DNA of 64,000 bases from Ixodes scapularis (Eukaryota > Arthropoda > Arachnida > Ixodida > Ixodidae), in NCBI RefSeq assembly GCF_016920785.2, contig NW_024609836.1:13050018-13114017 (forward strand), written 5' to 3'. Positions within the stretch are counted from its first letter, which is position 1, and each line of letters begins with the position of its first letter. This document shows, in pieces, positions 34,701 through 42,134 of this stretch. A program made the position numbers and the translations under genes. The notes beneath the pieces were generated by a model. It made no database searches. It was not told the DNA's origin and was given only the letters and a program-made list of their open reading frames with translations.

Positions 34701-35824
34701 GGCTCGCCGTCTTTTATCTTTGACCTTATTTGCATTGTGACGGCAGGGTGAGTTTGCGTCGCGTTCACTCTGAATAAAATATTTCAGTTATCGGAGGCCT
34801 TACAATGCGAGAAGCCTTCGTGATTGCCGAAGAGGTACACCAATCAGGTGAGATTGTTCGGAATGACGTAATTTACACCCAAAAGAATACTGAAGTTTGA
34901 TATTTTCGATCTCCATCTCGAAACACTAATAATATATGCGCACCTAGCACTCGCTATCTGTAAAAGAAAAAAAAAGTGAGTTACTGTGGGTTAGATTTCC
35001 ATTTGTTTATTATTATCTATAAGTAATTACATTTCCAAACACAATAATTGTCATTTTTTTCACTTCGGCTGAAGTACTATATGTTGTTCATAAACATGCA
35101 GGGATTTTTAAGTAAACTACTAATTTAGCATTTGTTGTTGAATTGTAATTATGGGTCACACTCAGTCTACAATTTGTATTGCATATCGTGTTTTAAAGCG
35201 TAGCAATTTTATTGTAGCTCAGTGGCAAGACTGAAGGAAAGAAGGAAGATAATATTCAATTGTTTTCTGTTGCTTCTGTACATCATGCACCTTGTAGCTG
35301 ATTTGTCAAGACACCCTTTAGTCAACGCAAGGTCCCGATGGTCCATAATATCAAGTTGAAATATCTCATCGTCGTTTAAAATTCCGGAAGGAGCAGGAAA
35401 ATTACCAGGAGCTTCATAGGTGTCTTTATTACAAAGAGGAACTGTTGCAAAGGCTACTGCTTGAACATGGGTCATCAAACATATCACGATGACAGTAACG
35501 GATAACAAAGAGCAGATCATAATTTAAAAACAAAATAAGTTGTGTAGGCGCCGTGATTTCTTCCTTTATTTCAACTTGTCTTTCGTAGCGAACGTCTCTA
35601 TGCGAGATTACATATTCTCCGTTCAACGTGCAGGACAGCTCAGGGTCCTAGACCTGACAGAAGTCAATCCTCGGCTGGGAACCGTGGAAGAAGTCACGCG
35701 AACCGTCGGCTGCGGGGTGGACGTCATCAGCGCCTTCTTCGGAAATCAGAGGAACGGAAATCTGCCTCTCGAAGTGGACTCTGCCGTTGTCGGAGAAAAC
35801 GCTGTACACAAGCGATCACGATAG
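4690..35824 (+). CDS. Arginase, eight exons, 5' end outside the window
   Basis: Arginase hydrolyses arginine to ornithine and urea with a binuclear manganese centre. Exons: 4690-4793, 5226-5403, 18416-18506, 20681-20737, 20930-21034, 32013-32089, 34788-34847, 35634-35824. All introns are GT-AG and all phases match, giving about 286 residues. Family proteins have about 310-330, so roughly 40 N-terminal residues are encoded to the left. Manganese and catalytic motifs are present in order: KDYGDV, GGDHS, DAHAD, GNLHGMP, LRDVD, SFDID, GGLT-RE and TEVNP. The third metal loop reads SFDIDSIDK, whereas the usual form is D-x-D-G-x-D-P, so a conserved Gly and Pro are replaced while the ligand Asp residues stay. 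No exon is broken. The two longest introns (13.0 and 11.0 kb) are packed with transposons. Whether the product is cytosolic or mitochondrial cannot be judged without the N-terminus. Confidence 0.9.
5226..5403 (+). CDS. Arginase exon B (GGDH and DAHAD metal-binding motifs)
   Basis: The acceptor is ttttcag and the donor is G|gtgagc. It holds NLGGDHSSAIG and WIDAHADMN, which give four of the manganese ligands. It leaves in phase 1. Confidence 0.92.
6683..6888. mobile_element. 206-bp piggyBac-like MITE
   Basis: The ends read CCCTTTCAACGC and its inverted match GCGTTTGAAAGGG. The right flank is TTAA (6889-6892) and the left flank is CTAA, one change from TTAA. TTAA targets and CCCTTT ends are typical of piggyBac. 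The inside is non-coding. Confidence 0.55.
8560..8935 (+). mobile_element. Penelope-like GIY-YIG remnant
   Basis: In broken frames the segment reads GVVYKIP, then CGGCYIG and TGR, the GIY-YIG endonuclease signature of Penelope-like elements. It is followed by a degenerate C-terminal tail (MSEPLLAGES...KEVVVPS) near 8875-8940. Several stops and at least one frameshift show it is dead. Confidence 0.6.
9694..13277. mobile_element. 3.6-kb TTAA-flanked inverted-repeat element
   Basis: The ends are AGGGACCATGAAATGA and its reverse complement, with TTAA at 9690-9693 and 13278-13281. No transposase frame is recognisable inside. About 500 bases (10247-10740) match, in opposite orientation, the inside of the element at 15128-16881. 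The length and mixed content suggest a composite element or an old copy that has captured other DNA. Confidence 0.65.
13278..14142. other. Arginase intron, no feature seen
   Basis: I see only short non-coding ORFs and simple AT-rich sequence. Confidence 0.3.
14143..14557. mobile_element. MITE carrying a ~30-bp minisatellite (copy A)
   Basis: The ends are inverted: left AAAGCGCAGCTCTTC, right AAGAGCTGGGCTCT. The right-hand body (GGTTACGCCGACGCCG...CGGAAACGGG) is shared with copy B at 32481-32834. Between the ends, at about 14240-14470, is a degenerate tandem array with unit CTAAATTTAGCGGGGAATAT. Copy B has a completely different array in the same place. Confidence 0.7.
14945..14976. repeat. 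GA-rich microsatellite
   Basis: A purine run dominated by (GA)n and GAAA lies in the arginase intron. Confidence 0.6.
15128..16881. mobile_element. 1.75-kb TTAA-flanked inverted-repeat element
   Basis: The left end is AGGGATACTGAAGCGAAATTT and the right end is its imperfect inverse. TTAA is present at 15124-15127 and 16882-16885. Its core (about 15900-16470) is homologous in inverse to 10247-10740 of the neighbouring element. ORFs of 269 and 153 codons occur, but their composition looks random and no transposase motif is visible. It is probably non-autonomous and belongs to the same superfamily as its neighbour. Confidence 0.7.
17560..18002. mobile_element. Possible one-ended hAT relic
   Basis: The segment is rich in GTAAC/GTTAC and GTACCTAGGTAC words. 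It ends with GCAACCCTG at 18002, the inverse of a CAGGGTTGC hAT terminus. No matching left end or target duplication was found. Confidence 0.3.
18416..18506 (+). CDS. Arginase exon C (GNLHGMP, catalytic His)
   Basis: The acceptor is aacgcag and the donor is TG|gtgaga. It encodes GNLHGMPVSFLLHE and ends at WVQPC. The His of NLHG matches the proton-shuttle His of arginases. This exon is isolated by 13 kb on its left and 2.2 kb on its right; the phases (1 in, 2 out) prove the placement. Confidence 0.85.
20681..20737 (+). CDS. Arginase exon D (ALRDVD)
   Basis: A 57-base exon with acceptor tttctag and donor AG|gtaagt. It encodes FAFIALRDVDSYE, the counterpart of the family's IGLRDVD strand. Confidence 0.85.
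20930..21034 (+). CDS. Arginase exon E
   Basis: The acceptor is gtgttag and the donor is AC|gtaagt. It encodes YFIDHLGITTFGMAEIDRVG and the helix that follows, equivalent to the LGI..FSMTEVD region. Confidence 0.85.
21104..22435. mobile_element. Non-autonomous hAT element with 8-bp target duplication
   Basis: The ends are CAGAGCTGGC and GCCAGCTCTG. TCCATAAG is duplicated exactly at 21096-21103 and 22436-22443. Both subterminal regions (21115-21310 and 22270-22430) are arrays of GTAATTAAATTAC-like words, likely transposase binding sites. The middle has no transposase. It lies in the arginase intron just after exon E. Confidence 0.85.
22500..22735 (+). mobile_element. Fragment of an I-like LINE 5' region
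   Basis: The segment matches 26640-26850 (shared words include CCCCGAGCCATGCG and CATCCTGGTGGTTG), which lies at the head of the I-like LINE on the same strand. It is truncated and non-coding. Confidence 0.55.
23774..24025 (-). pseudogene. CR1-like reverse transcriptase, GVPQGSVVGP segment
   Basis: It contains GVPQGSVVGPLLFLV-INDIV. The following active-site block reads FAGD in a shifted frame (23871-23882). Confidence 0.8.
24096..24485 (-). pseudogene. CR1-like reverse transcriptase, finger/palm segment
   Basis: The motifs NYRPISLTCISSKLLEHIV, the QHGLRRNRSTTT-type block and VFIDFSKAFDA are clear. The last holds the first catalytic Asp. The frame breaks soon after, and the next RT block continues at 24025-23774 in another frame. 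Confidence 0.85.
25605..25982. mobile_element. tRNA-Ser-like insertion nested in the CR1-like LINE
   Basis: This segment interrupts the LINE endonuclease region. It holds a tRNA-Ser-like unit (25788-25869), a T-run of about 19 bases and a tail containing AAGGAGCTTCGCCCC. The upstream part repeats a short word pair (TATAAACGTTGAGC / TATAGACGTTGAGC). It may be a SINE or a captured tRNA gene. No target duplication was resolved. Confidence 0.5.
25788..25869 (+). tRNA. tRNA-Ser-like sequence, probably a pseudogene or SINE head
   Basis: 82 bases with the D-arm GTGGCCGAATGGTTAAGGCG, a short variable arm TTGGGGTTTCCCCGC and the T-arm CAGGTTCGAATCCTG, as in serine tRNAs. The anticodon triplet would be AGA. 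The anticodon stem (AGACT / GGTGCAT) and the acceptor stem (GCAGTCG / GGAATGC) both have mismatches, so it is unlikely to be a working tRNA. A T-run follows that could end Pol III transcription. Confidence 0.5.
27740..28130 (+). pseudogene. LINE ORF1 zinc-knuckle segment
   Basis: One frame from about 27780 gives C-x-H-F-G-H followed by C-x3-K-x-T-C-x2-C, then CVNCRGAHPSYSRSCP. These are nucleocapsid-type knuckles of I/R1-like ORF1 proteins. Upstream frames (27501-27836) are shifted. Confidence 0.65.
28180..29319. mobile_element. 1.1-kb TTAA-flanked inverted-repeat element
   Basis: The ends are AGGGACAATGAA and its inverse; TTAA is at 28176-28179 and 29320-29323. It splits the ORF1 and ORF2 parts of the I-like LINE. 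Inverted similarity continues outside the TTAA (GATGAATCCT / AGGATTCATC), so the true boundary may be wider. No transposase is seen. Confidence 0.65.
29675..30330 (+). pseudogene. LINE APE endonuclease remnant
   Basis: It holds the catalytic-Glu block (PLAFCLQEAHL), GGVAIIAQ, LILGDFSAYNPL and, in the next frame, LLNKTEPTNFSAS and SNHFRIIL. These are the successive blocks of an APE-type nuclease. A stop at about 30080 and a frame change separate the halves. Confidence 0.8.
31180..31350 (+). pseudogene. LINE reverse transcriptase active-site remnant
   Basis: The residues VPQGGILSVTLF, then QYFLNVDDLPISV, correspond to the PQG and YxDD boxes. The usual Y-x-D-D appears as N-V-D-D. Confidence 0.75.
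32013..32089 (+). CDS. Arginase exon F (SFDID metal-binding motif)
   Basis: The acceptor is tctttag and the donor is G|gtaagc. It encodes LHVSFDIDSIDKLIAPSTGT. The two ligand Asp residues are present; the Gly and Pro usually found after DVD and in LDP are Ser and Lys here. Confidence 0.88.
32481..32834. mobile_element. MITE carrying a ~22-bp G-rich minisatellite (copy B)
   Basis: The ends match copy A (14143-14557): left TTGGAGCGCAGCTCTTG, right AGAGTTGCGCTCT, with the shared body GGTTACGCCGACGCCG. Here the inner array is GGTCACGTGACCTTGGGG-like and includes an uninterrupted run of 24 G at 32616-32639. A short GGA/CCT-rich hairpin lies at 32500-32580. Confidence 0.7.
32966..32992. repeat. 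(TA)n microsatellite
   Basis: A simple TA repeat in the arginase intron. Confidence 0.7.
33119..33495. repeat. Large inverted repeat, ~163-base arms
   Basis: Arms 33119-33282 and 33334-33495 are reverse complements with few mismatches, separated by a 51-base spacer. The outer part has AAGGACxCGGACAAGA, the inner part ACATGTAATGGACGCCACGTGCTC. It may be two Penelope-like termini in opposite orientation or a fold-back element. No ORF spans it. Confidence 0.7.
33560..33797. mobile_element. Fold-back MITE, GC-rich
   Basis: Inverted arms of about 60 bases contain TTTCGAGAGCGCG and GGGTGGTGGAAAAAGAGCGCGG. An inner second hairpin (CCGAGAGCGCT / AGCGCTCTCGG) lies between them. It starts about 65 bases after the previous inverted repeat. 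Confidence 0.6.
34281..34466. mobile_element. 186-bp MITE
   Basis: The ends are ATACCCGTGCCACGCGGG and the inverse CCCGTGTGGCACGGGTAT. The inside is non-coding. No clear target duplication was found. Confidence 0.6.
34788..34847 (+). CDS. Arginase exon G (GGLTMRE)
   Basis: The acceptor is atttcag and the donor is G|gtgaga. It encodes VIGGLTMREAFVIAEEVHQS. Confidence 0.88.
35209..35520 (-). CDS. Small ORF with a signal-peptide-like start, antisense in an arginase intron
   Basis: 103 codons. The first 21 residues (MICSLLSVTVIVICLMTHVQA) look like a secretion signal with an AxA-like cleavage context. The mature part has an acidic stretch (LNDDEIFQLDIMD) and three cysteines; the end is hydrophobic. 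It lies wholly in the intron between arginase exons G and H. I do not recognise a family. It could be a nested gene or chance. Confidence 0.3.
   Translation of the reverse strand: MICSLLSVTVIVICLMTHVQAVAFATVPLCNKDTYEAPGNFPAPSGILNDDEIFQLDIMDHRDLALTKGCLDKSATRCMMYRSNRKQLNIIFLLSFSLATELQ
35634..35824 (+). CDS. Arginase terminal exon H (TEVNP)
   Basis: The acceptor is acgtgcag; a TAG stop is at 35822-35824. It encodes VLDLTEVNPRLG, whose Glu is the substrate-contacting Glu of arginases, then the EEVTRTVGCGVDVISAFFG helix. The C-terminal tail of about 20 residues is basic. Confidence 0.9.
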
Positions 35825-36455
35825 TACAATACGTTGTGAACCATCGGGGATGTTTAGTTCGAACAATGGTGCCTGCAGTGCCTCTCCGACTGGTGTGTTT
35901 ACCACGTCCTCAAGTGTGGTCTTCCTGGTTCACCCTGATGACGTCATGAAAGTGTCACGCTGCTGCTCGTCGCGATCATTTGCAGTGGCACAGCATCGGA
36001 GGTGGATCCGATAAGCAAGCGCCCGTTCTGCGGCAGGTCGCCCAAGCTGCGGCCAGACAGCCGATGGAAACCACAGCAGACACGAGTTGGGACACCGCGA
36101 CGACGGCAACTCTTGCGTTAGGTTCTATATTTTGACGGAACTTTTACAACCAACCGCCAGGATTGTGTCATTCGACAGCATGACACGCCAGTTCCTAGCT
36201 GCGGGGCAAGTTGTTGCCATTTCGGAACCACTTACACTGCATCGACAGGATAGAGGACGGTAAACACACCATTCGAGGACGTGTTAAAGGCATCGCGGTT
36301 AGAACGAACTTTGGAGGATGAGCGCCATGTCGAGTTCCCAATCATTGTTTCTCAGTTGGTGGACTAGTTATCTCGCTTTCAACGCAAAGCATCATTTGAA
36401 TGTCATTGTCTTTATCAAAGTGTAATATGGGTTTGATTCCAAAGAGGGTTTCCTA

Positions 36456-36461
36456 AATAAA
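36456..36461 (+). promoter_or_regulatory. Probable arginase poly(A) signal
   Basis: An AATAAA lies 632 bases after the arginase stop, so the 3' UTR would be 35825 to about 36480. No earlier AATAAA is seen in the UTR. Confidence 0.5.
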
Positions 36462-37767
36462 CTGAGCGACAATCTCAGCGCGAACTTCAGGTTTTTTCGT
36501 CAATGATAGTCTTTAGTCTAAAAAAAGGACATCGATTTTTTTTTCGCGTTAACGGTGTCGCACTTTTTACATCAATTAATCTGACCGGAAAACAACATAT
36601 TCTCAAAGGTCTCACTCCGGAGCATCATCAACAAACTGCGCTTTGGAACTCGGTTTTGGGACGCTAAATGCAATAAGCCGGAGTGCAAAACGGTGCCTGT
36701 AAAACGTACCACAATTTACGCGCTGGAAGTTGATTTAAAAGTTTTGCTTTAAACAATACGTGAGCGGCAAAGAACGAGGCGATTAATCCTGGGCGACAAA
36801 CCAAAAGTCAACTCTGAGCGAGGGCTTGACCGATTTTGCTCCTTCCTCTTGTGTTCTAATGAGTCGCTGCCTCATAGTCGAAAATAAATAAATAAAAACG
36901 GCTGCCGCTTACCCGAAAATAAAAGGTTATTATCCATTGTATCACTGCTACATTTCTTTTCCAGCCTTTTTCACTTTATTGCCACTGCGCTATGAAGCCT
37001 ATCTCAAGAACCACCGCCCTCGCGGATTTTCGGAGCGTCTAAACCATGTACGCCGCTCGACCTTGTTAACGCGAACAAGCGATCAGCGGATTTTCCACTT
37101 CTTATACTAAAATCTAAAACCCCAGGCACAGTGCTCATACATCATGCAAAAGACAGTCTGCAAACACGTCTGAGGCATGGTCTGTATGTGTTAATTTTGT
37201 TTATGACGGTCCTTTTGCATTGGTCGTGCAAAAGCTGCCTGCGGACATGTTCAAAGCACACATATATGTGTCAAGCAAACATATCCTTGAGGCATGTCCT
37301 CACATAATTCTATCATCATGTCTGTAATGAGCACAGTGTCTCTTTTTTTTACACTGTGCGAGTAGTGTAACTGCGGCTTAAAGGTTGCTGTCAAAACTAC
37401 AGTGGCGGTGGAAAGTACTGACTTACTGGAATAACCCAAGCGGTCAAATTTGGTGCTCGACAATGTCCTTTCAAAATAACATATTAAAAATGTCAGTGTT
37501 CGCTTTAACCGTGTCGCTGAGTGTGCATACAGCAAGCGAAAAACTTGCGTCGCCGTCGCCACTAACCTTCTTATGACATCCCTAAGCTACTTTCAATTGA
37601 TTCGAAGGGACAGATTAGTTTTGGTGCTTTTGTTGTTACATCTTTTTCTGAGCTTTATTTAGGCAACTTGATTACTGAGCGAGGAAATTAATGTTGACGC
37701 TCTCCGATGAAACTATATTTTTTGCACATTTAAATATTTGGTCCGTGAGCTGCAGAACTCTAATTCT

Positions 37768-37769
<2 letters not shown>

Positions 37770-37809
<40 letters not shown>
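37770..37809. repeat. (AT)n microsatellite
   Basis: About 20 uninterrupted AT units. Confidence 0.85.
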
Positions 37810-37810
<1 letters not shown>

Positions 37811-38025
37811 TTACAGTTCGTGCTGATAGAAACTGCGCCACTGCCTTTTTATCATAATAACGTCACCAACAATTGTCAGAGTCTCTATATAAGACTGATA
37901 TAAACAGTCATTTTTAGCGGTAGAGTCTTTTGAGTTCTTTTGAAACACTCGAGAAGAGTACTCTCAAACGCTCTAAATAAATAAAACTATATGCCTCTAG
38001 CATAGCTCACTGTTGCAAAAAAAAA

Positions 38026-38029
<4 letters not shown>

Positions 38030-38082
<53 letters not shown>

Positions 38083-38105
38083 TATATATATATATATATA
38101 TATAT
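38030..38105. repeat. (TA)n microsatellite, ~38 units
   Basis: A TA repeat broken once by GATA. It can form a cruciform. Confidence 0.85.
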
Positions 38106-39935
38106 TTGCAAAAACATAAACAGCGGCATTAAACAACTAACCGCTGAACTACATGTAATGAAAAGTAACTACAACAGTCCTCCTTTCCCTTTCCCCCAAA
38201 ACAAAGTGTTTGATTGGTAGTTTTAACAGAATTGCAAGAGCGAAAAGTGGTCGCGATAGCAGAGTTTGATAAAACAAATGCTTCAGTCTTACCATATCAT
38301 AAAATGAACACAAAACGACTAAATGAGATCAGGTATTCATGTTCAGAATGCATATCTTAAGAACATAAATTAAGCAAACAATTTTCAGGTGTAAATTCGC
38401 AAGAAAAGGGACCTGCCTAAATAGGGCAGGTTCCCTTTCATTATTACAGGTGGAAATTTTAGGACATGTTCGAATTTCTAAAAATATTAAGGACTTAAGC
38501 TGGATAAGTTGTTTCATTATTGTGGAAATGACCAGCTAAACTGAATAGACAAGAAAACTTATAAATACACATTCTCCAGCTGTGTGAGTGTATTTGTGTG
38601 TGCGTGTGGTTTGGGTCGATTGTGTCCAGCTGGCCAGTTCAACAAGTATTGAAAAATGTCCCGATAATACCGCCAGCTACCAGTACGTCTCTACTAAGCA
38701 ATTTCACCGGGCTTTTTTTCTACTCTGTTGCCCCGAATCGCACTGAATTCATTTTGAGCGTTCCCAAACATTACACATGGTCGCGATTGTCCCGATGTTT
38801 TATTAAGCGGTTTGTTGTTTAACTTACACGCCTCTACATCATGTGCGTTGCATCCTTCGTAAATAGCTTTGTATCAACAAGGAGCGAGCAAGGCGTTCTT
38901 TCGCCAACGCATGTTGAGGCTCATACGAGAACCTGCCTTCATATAATGCGCGCCCCTGTGGAACATGGGGCATATCGAAGGGGTCCCGTATGGAAGACTG
39001 ATTGTCGGACAATTGACCAAGCTTCGTATATAAAAGCCGTGTTCGAGAGTCGCAAATGCAGGTCTGTTAACCCAAAGCTTGTCACTTCTTAATATGTGCA
39101 TCGCGCGACCGATCAGGCAGATTTAGAGATGCACCCAACGGTAAGTTTGTTTGTGTCGGGCAAAAATAGGGCTCACAAACTGTGGTGAACTGATGAGAAA
39201 CATTTCCAAGAGCGGCGATGTGCGCTACGCACAAAACTGTAGAAAGTTGGCAAATTTTGTAAAGCAAATAATGCTGACAAGTGCTGCTGCAAAGGTGCTG
39301 GAAAGAATAGTAACTAGCGACGCTCTTGTCAATACGCTGTACAGTACCGAGAAGTACGGAGTTATTCCGAACGCGATTGTAAGGCTGGAAACGGCAGTGC
39401 TTATCCAGAGACAAAGCTGGCTATCTTGGATTTTGTGGAAGATAAGTTGGACGGCCCTGCGAAAGACAAACTTTGCAAGTCGCTTGAGATAAGCCCTGAA
39501 TAGAGTGTTCATACGTTCACCGAGAACTCCAAATGCTTCATATCATTTGGATACAAAAAGAACATTCAAGTTTTTGCCCGTCGTCTCCGTAGAAGTGGGG
39601 CAATCCTTATCCGACTTGTGGGAGACAGAAGAAAAGGGATGAGAATATTCCGACAGCAGAAAGGACACTGCGTTTAAGGAAGAGAAATTCCGAATTAAGT
39701 GTAAAGAAAAAGAAAATGTATATCAAGCGTAAAAAATTAAAATATCTAAGTTAGTGTAAAGAAAAAAAAAACGGAATCAAGGATTAGCATTAAAGAAAAA
39801 AGAGGCATCATTAAATGTTGCTCGTCCAATGGTGCGAATGTTATATTTTTTCTCTGTGTTTTTTACGTTCAGCTGGCCCCATTCACAAGCAATGAACCAA
39901 CTTGCTCAGCTTAAGCCAATAACAAGGTCCATAGA

Positions 39936-40175
39936 AACTCCTAGGTGGATGTCAAATTATACTTTCTTGCGTCCACGTAAACACTCCCAGATAGATGTAG
40001 AAGATAACTCCCGTATGTTCACGTGATAACTCCCCGATGGATGTGAAAGAATACTGCCGTAGGACCACGTAATAACTCCCAAATGGATGTGAAAAAATAC
40101 TCCCGTGGGGCTACGTAATAACTCCCAAATGGATGTAAAAGAATACTCTCGTAGGCCCACGTAATACCTCGCGTG
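39936..40175. repeat. Minisatellite, 46-bp unit, about five copies
   Basis: Successive units start at about 40032, 40078 and 40124, each with CCCAAATGGATGTGAAA followed by TACTCCCGT and CACGTAATAACT. Units diverge towards the edges. The minus frame is open for 76 codons (VITWSYGSILSHPSG type) only because 46 x 3 cycles through frames without stops; I do not regard it as a gene. Confidence 0.8.
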
Positions 40176-40425
40176 GCGCAGCTCCAAATGTTCAGAGCGC
40201 GACGCCCTTTGATATAAGGAGACACGAAGGCCCGTTCCTACGACTGCTGCGCGCGCATCACTGTGCTGCCTTCTCTTTTTAGGCTACAAATTCAGTCCCG
40301 GAACACTTTGATCACACTTCGTACCCTGTCAGACGGTCATTTCAACAGGACTTCTGGGCAACCTCCTTCAAATAATCTGCGAACAAGCGCATGCCGAAGG
40401 GCACGCGCAGAGCCACGGACTCCAG

Positions 40426-40791
40426 CTAATTGGCCGATTCTTTGAAGGAGTTAATTCTAAACGATTTAAATGCCTGTTTGACAAGAGTATTACAGTGTAG
40501 GGCACACTGGGCTGACTGTGCCACACAAGTCACGTTCGCTCTATAGAAATTGATCAGTTCCAGAGCCTTGACCAGCGGCTTCGTGTAGCACAGTCCCAAA
40601 AACGCGTGCTCAATAAAGGTTAGCATTTTATGAGCCGCCTTCGCGTACTCGATATGAAAAACACAGCAAGCAGCAAAAAGGCACGCCACACCCGAGAGCA
40701 GCGACGACACTGGGAAAAACAACTGGCCGTCGATCCACAGGGAGACCGCTCCATGTTGCTCCAACAAGCACGGCGTCAGCGGAATCTCGTG
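40426..40791 (-). CDS. Terminal exon of the SAMD3-like gene
   Basis: The acceptor is tttgtttcccag; the stop is TAG at 40428-40426; 121 codons. It has two hydrophobic stretches (LFFPVSSLLSGVACLFAACC and the FIEHAFLGL helix). It continues in phase 0 from the exon at 44497-44424. The tail CALHCNTLVKQAFKSFRIN is basic. Confidence 0.6.
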   Translation of the reverse strand, partial: HEIPLTPCLLEQHGAVSLWIDGQLFFPVSSLLSGVACLFAACCVFHIEYAKAAHKMLTFIEHAFLGLCYTKPLVKALELINFYRANVTCVAQSAQCALHCNTLVKQAFKSFRINSFKESAN

Positions 40792-42039
40792 CTGGGAAAC
40801 AAAAGCAGATAGCAGAAACAATTCAAATACAACAATTACAGGGCTACATAATTATGATGCAATATTTACATTCTCCCAATGCCAAATCAATAGACTGGAT
40901 TTTTGCATCAACAGGAGGTACAAGAACGTAAAGCCACAGAACAGTCTCATTAATTAAACTGTGTAGCTTATATCTGAAAGCAGACTTGAACGTAATCCGT
41001 TACAAGTAACGAAATTACTTGTAATCCCTTACATTTATCGGTAATTTAGTAATGAAATAATTACATTTTTTCTAGAGTAATTTTAAAGTAATTCCCTTAC
41101 ATTTTTTACGTAACGGATTCCATGTAATCCGTTACATTTTTTTTGCGGACCAGCCCCCCATCCCCTCTTTCTAAAGAAGAGGTCGTTTTTATCTTGGTAA
41201 AATTGAGCACAGTGACACTGTCACGCGCATTGACCAGCGCAAAGGGAGGCTTGGCACTCTTCAGTTCTTTAAAGCCTTTTTTTTTGCAACACCAAGCCCC
41301 TGAATCTGTTTTCTTTTTAGGCCCTAACAACAATGTCATAAAAGCCAAATAGGCATTTCTACAAAGAAAAGAGGGGGGGGGGGGGCGGCAAGTTAGATCC
41401 GCTTTTTTTAGTGTCTTTTTTTTTTCTTCTTTGCGATCGAAGGCGGGAGTGCTGGACACCAAGTGATTGTATGCCTCTCCGACAAACTCTAGGCGGTAAG
41501 TGCACAGACAAGAATTAACAGTGTTCTTCTCGGTTATAGTAACTACGACCATTTTCATAATGTCACAAGACGAGACAACTCTCCGTTTGCCCTAAAATCC
41601 ACTAAAAAGGATGTGATAATATGTGAAGGTGTTATTGCCACAAGCATCCTCGTTCGTTGCTGCACACTTATCATCTTCTGTTAGAAAACAGGATTATTTT
41701 TTTTCTGCTTCTTTCACATTATTTGAACCTGTTTTGAAAGCTACCTACTTGTTTGTGGTCCAATTTCTAGGGTTGGCTCATTTTATTTGTGAATTTCAGC
41801 CAGGTTATCCGCATCTCAGTCGCCCTTTTCGTGAGTCAGCTTTTTGCGATAACTCCAAAAATAATAACTGTCTTCCTTTTTTTTTTTTTTTTGCTGTTTG
41901 TATTCTAGCACCACGCATCTTTACAAATAGAAGAAAAGAGATCTTTACAAATAAAACATAATGGTGGCTGACGTAGACTTGAGATTCTGGGCTTGAGAAG
42001 AGAGTGAAACTCATGAGTCGGGAACCATAGTGTAGCTCA

Positions 42040-42134
42040 GTTCTCTGCACTTCGCCGCCCGTGGCATCAGCGGAAGTCTATCTGAAGAAAACCGGAGTAA
42101 ACTGCAATCGGTCCGTGCTCCGTGCGTTTTTGAA
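42040..42134 (+). pseudogene. hAT transposase relic, start of interrupted exon
   Basis: It reads KTGVNCNRSVLRAF, the counterpart of NTGLQFCRPLVHAL in the intact transposase. It is cut at 42134 by the fold-back insertion and resumes at 43543. Confidence 0.65.

Larger units (their letters stand above)
36462..39935. other. Intergenic region between two convergent genes
   Basis: It lies between the arginase 3' end and the end of the minus-strand gene. I see (AT)n tracts and scattered short ORFs (for example 39151-39492) but nothing coding-like. It includes a possible 3' UTR for either gene. Confidence 0.4.

Noticed and set aside
39936..40225. CRISPR-like array of regularly spaced repeats
   Set aside because: Units are directly adjacent 46-bp copies without unique spacers, in eukaryotic DNA; it is a minisatellite.
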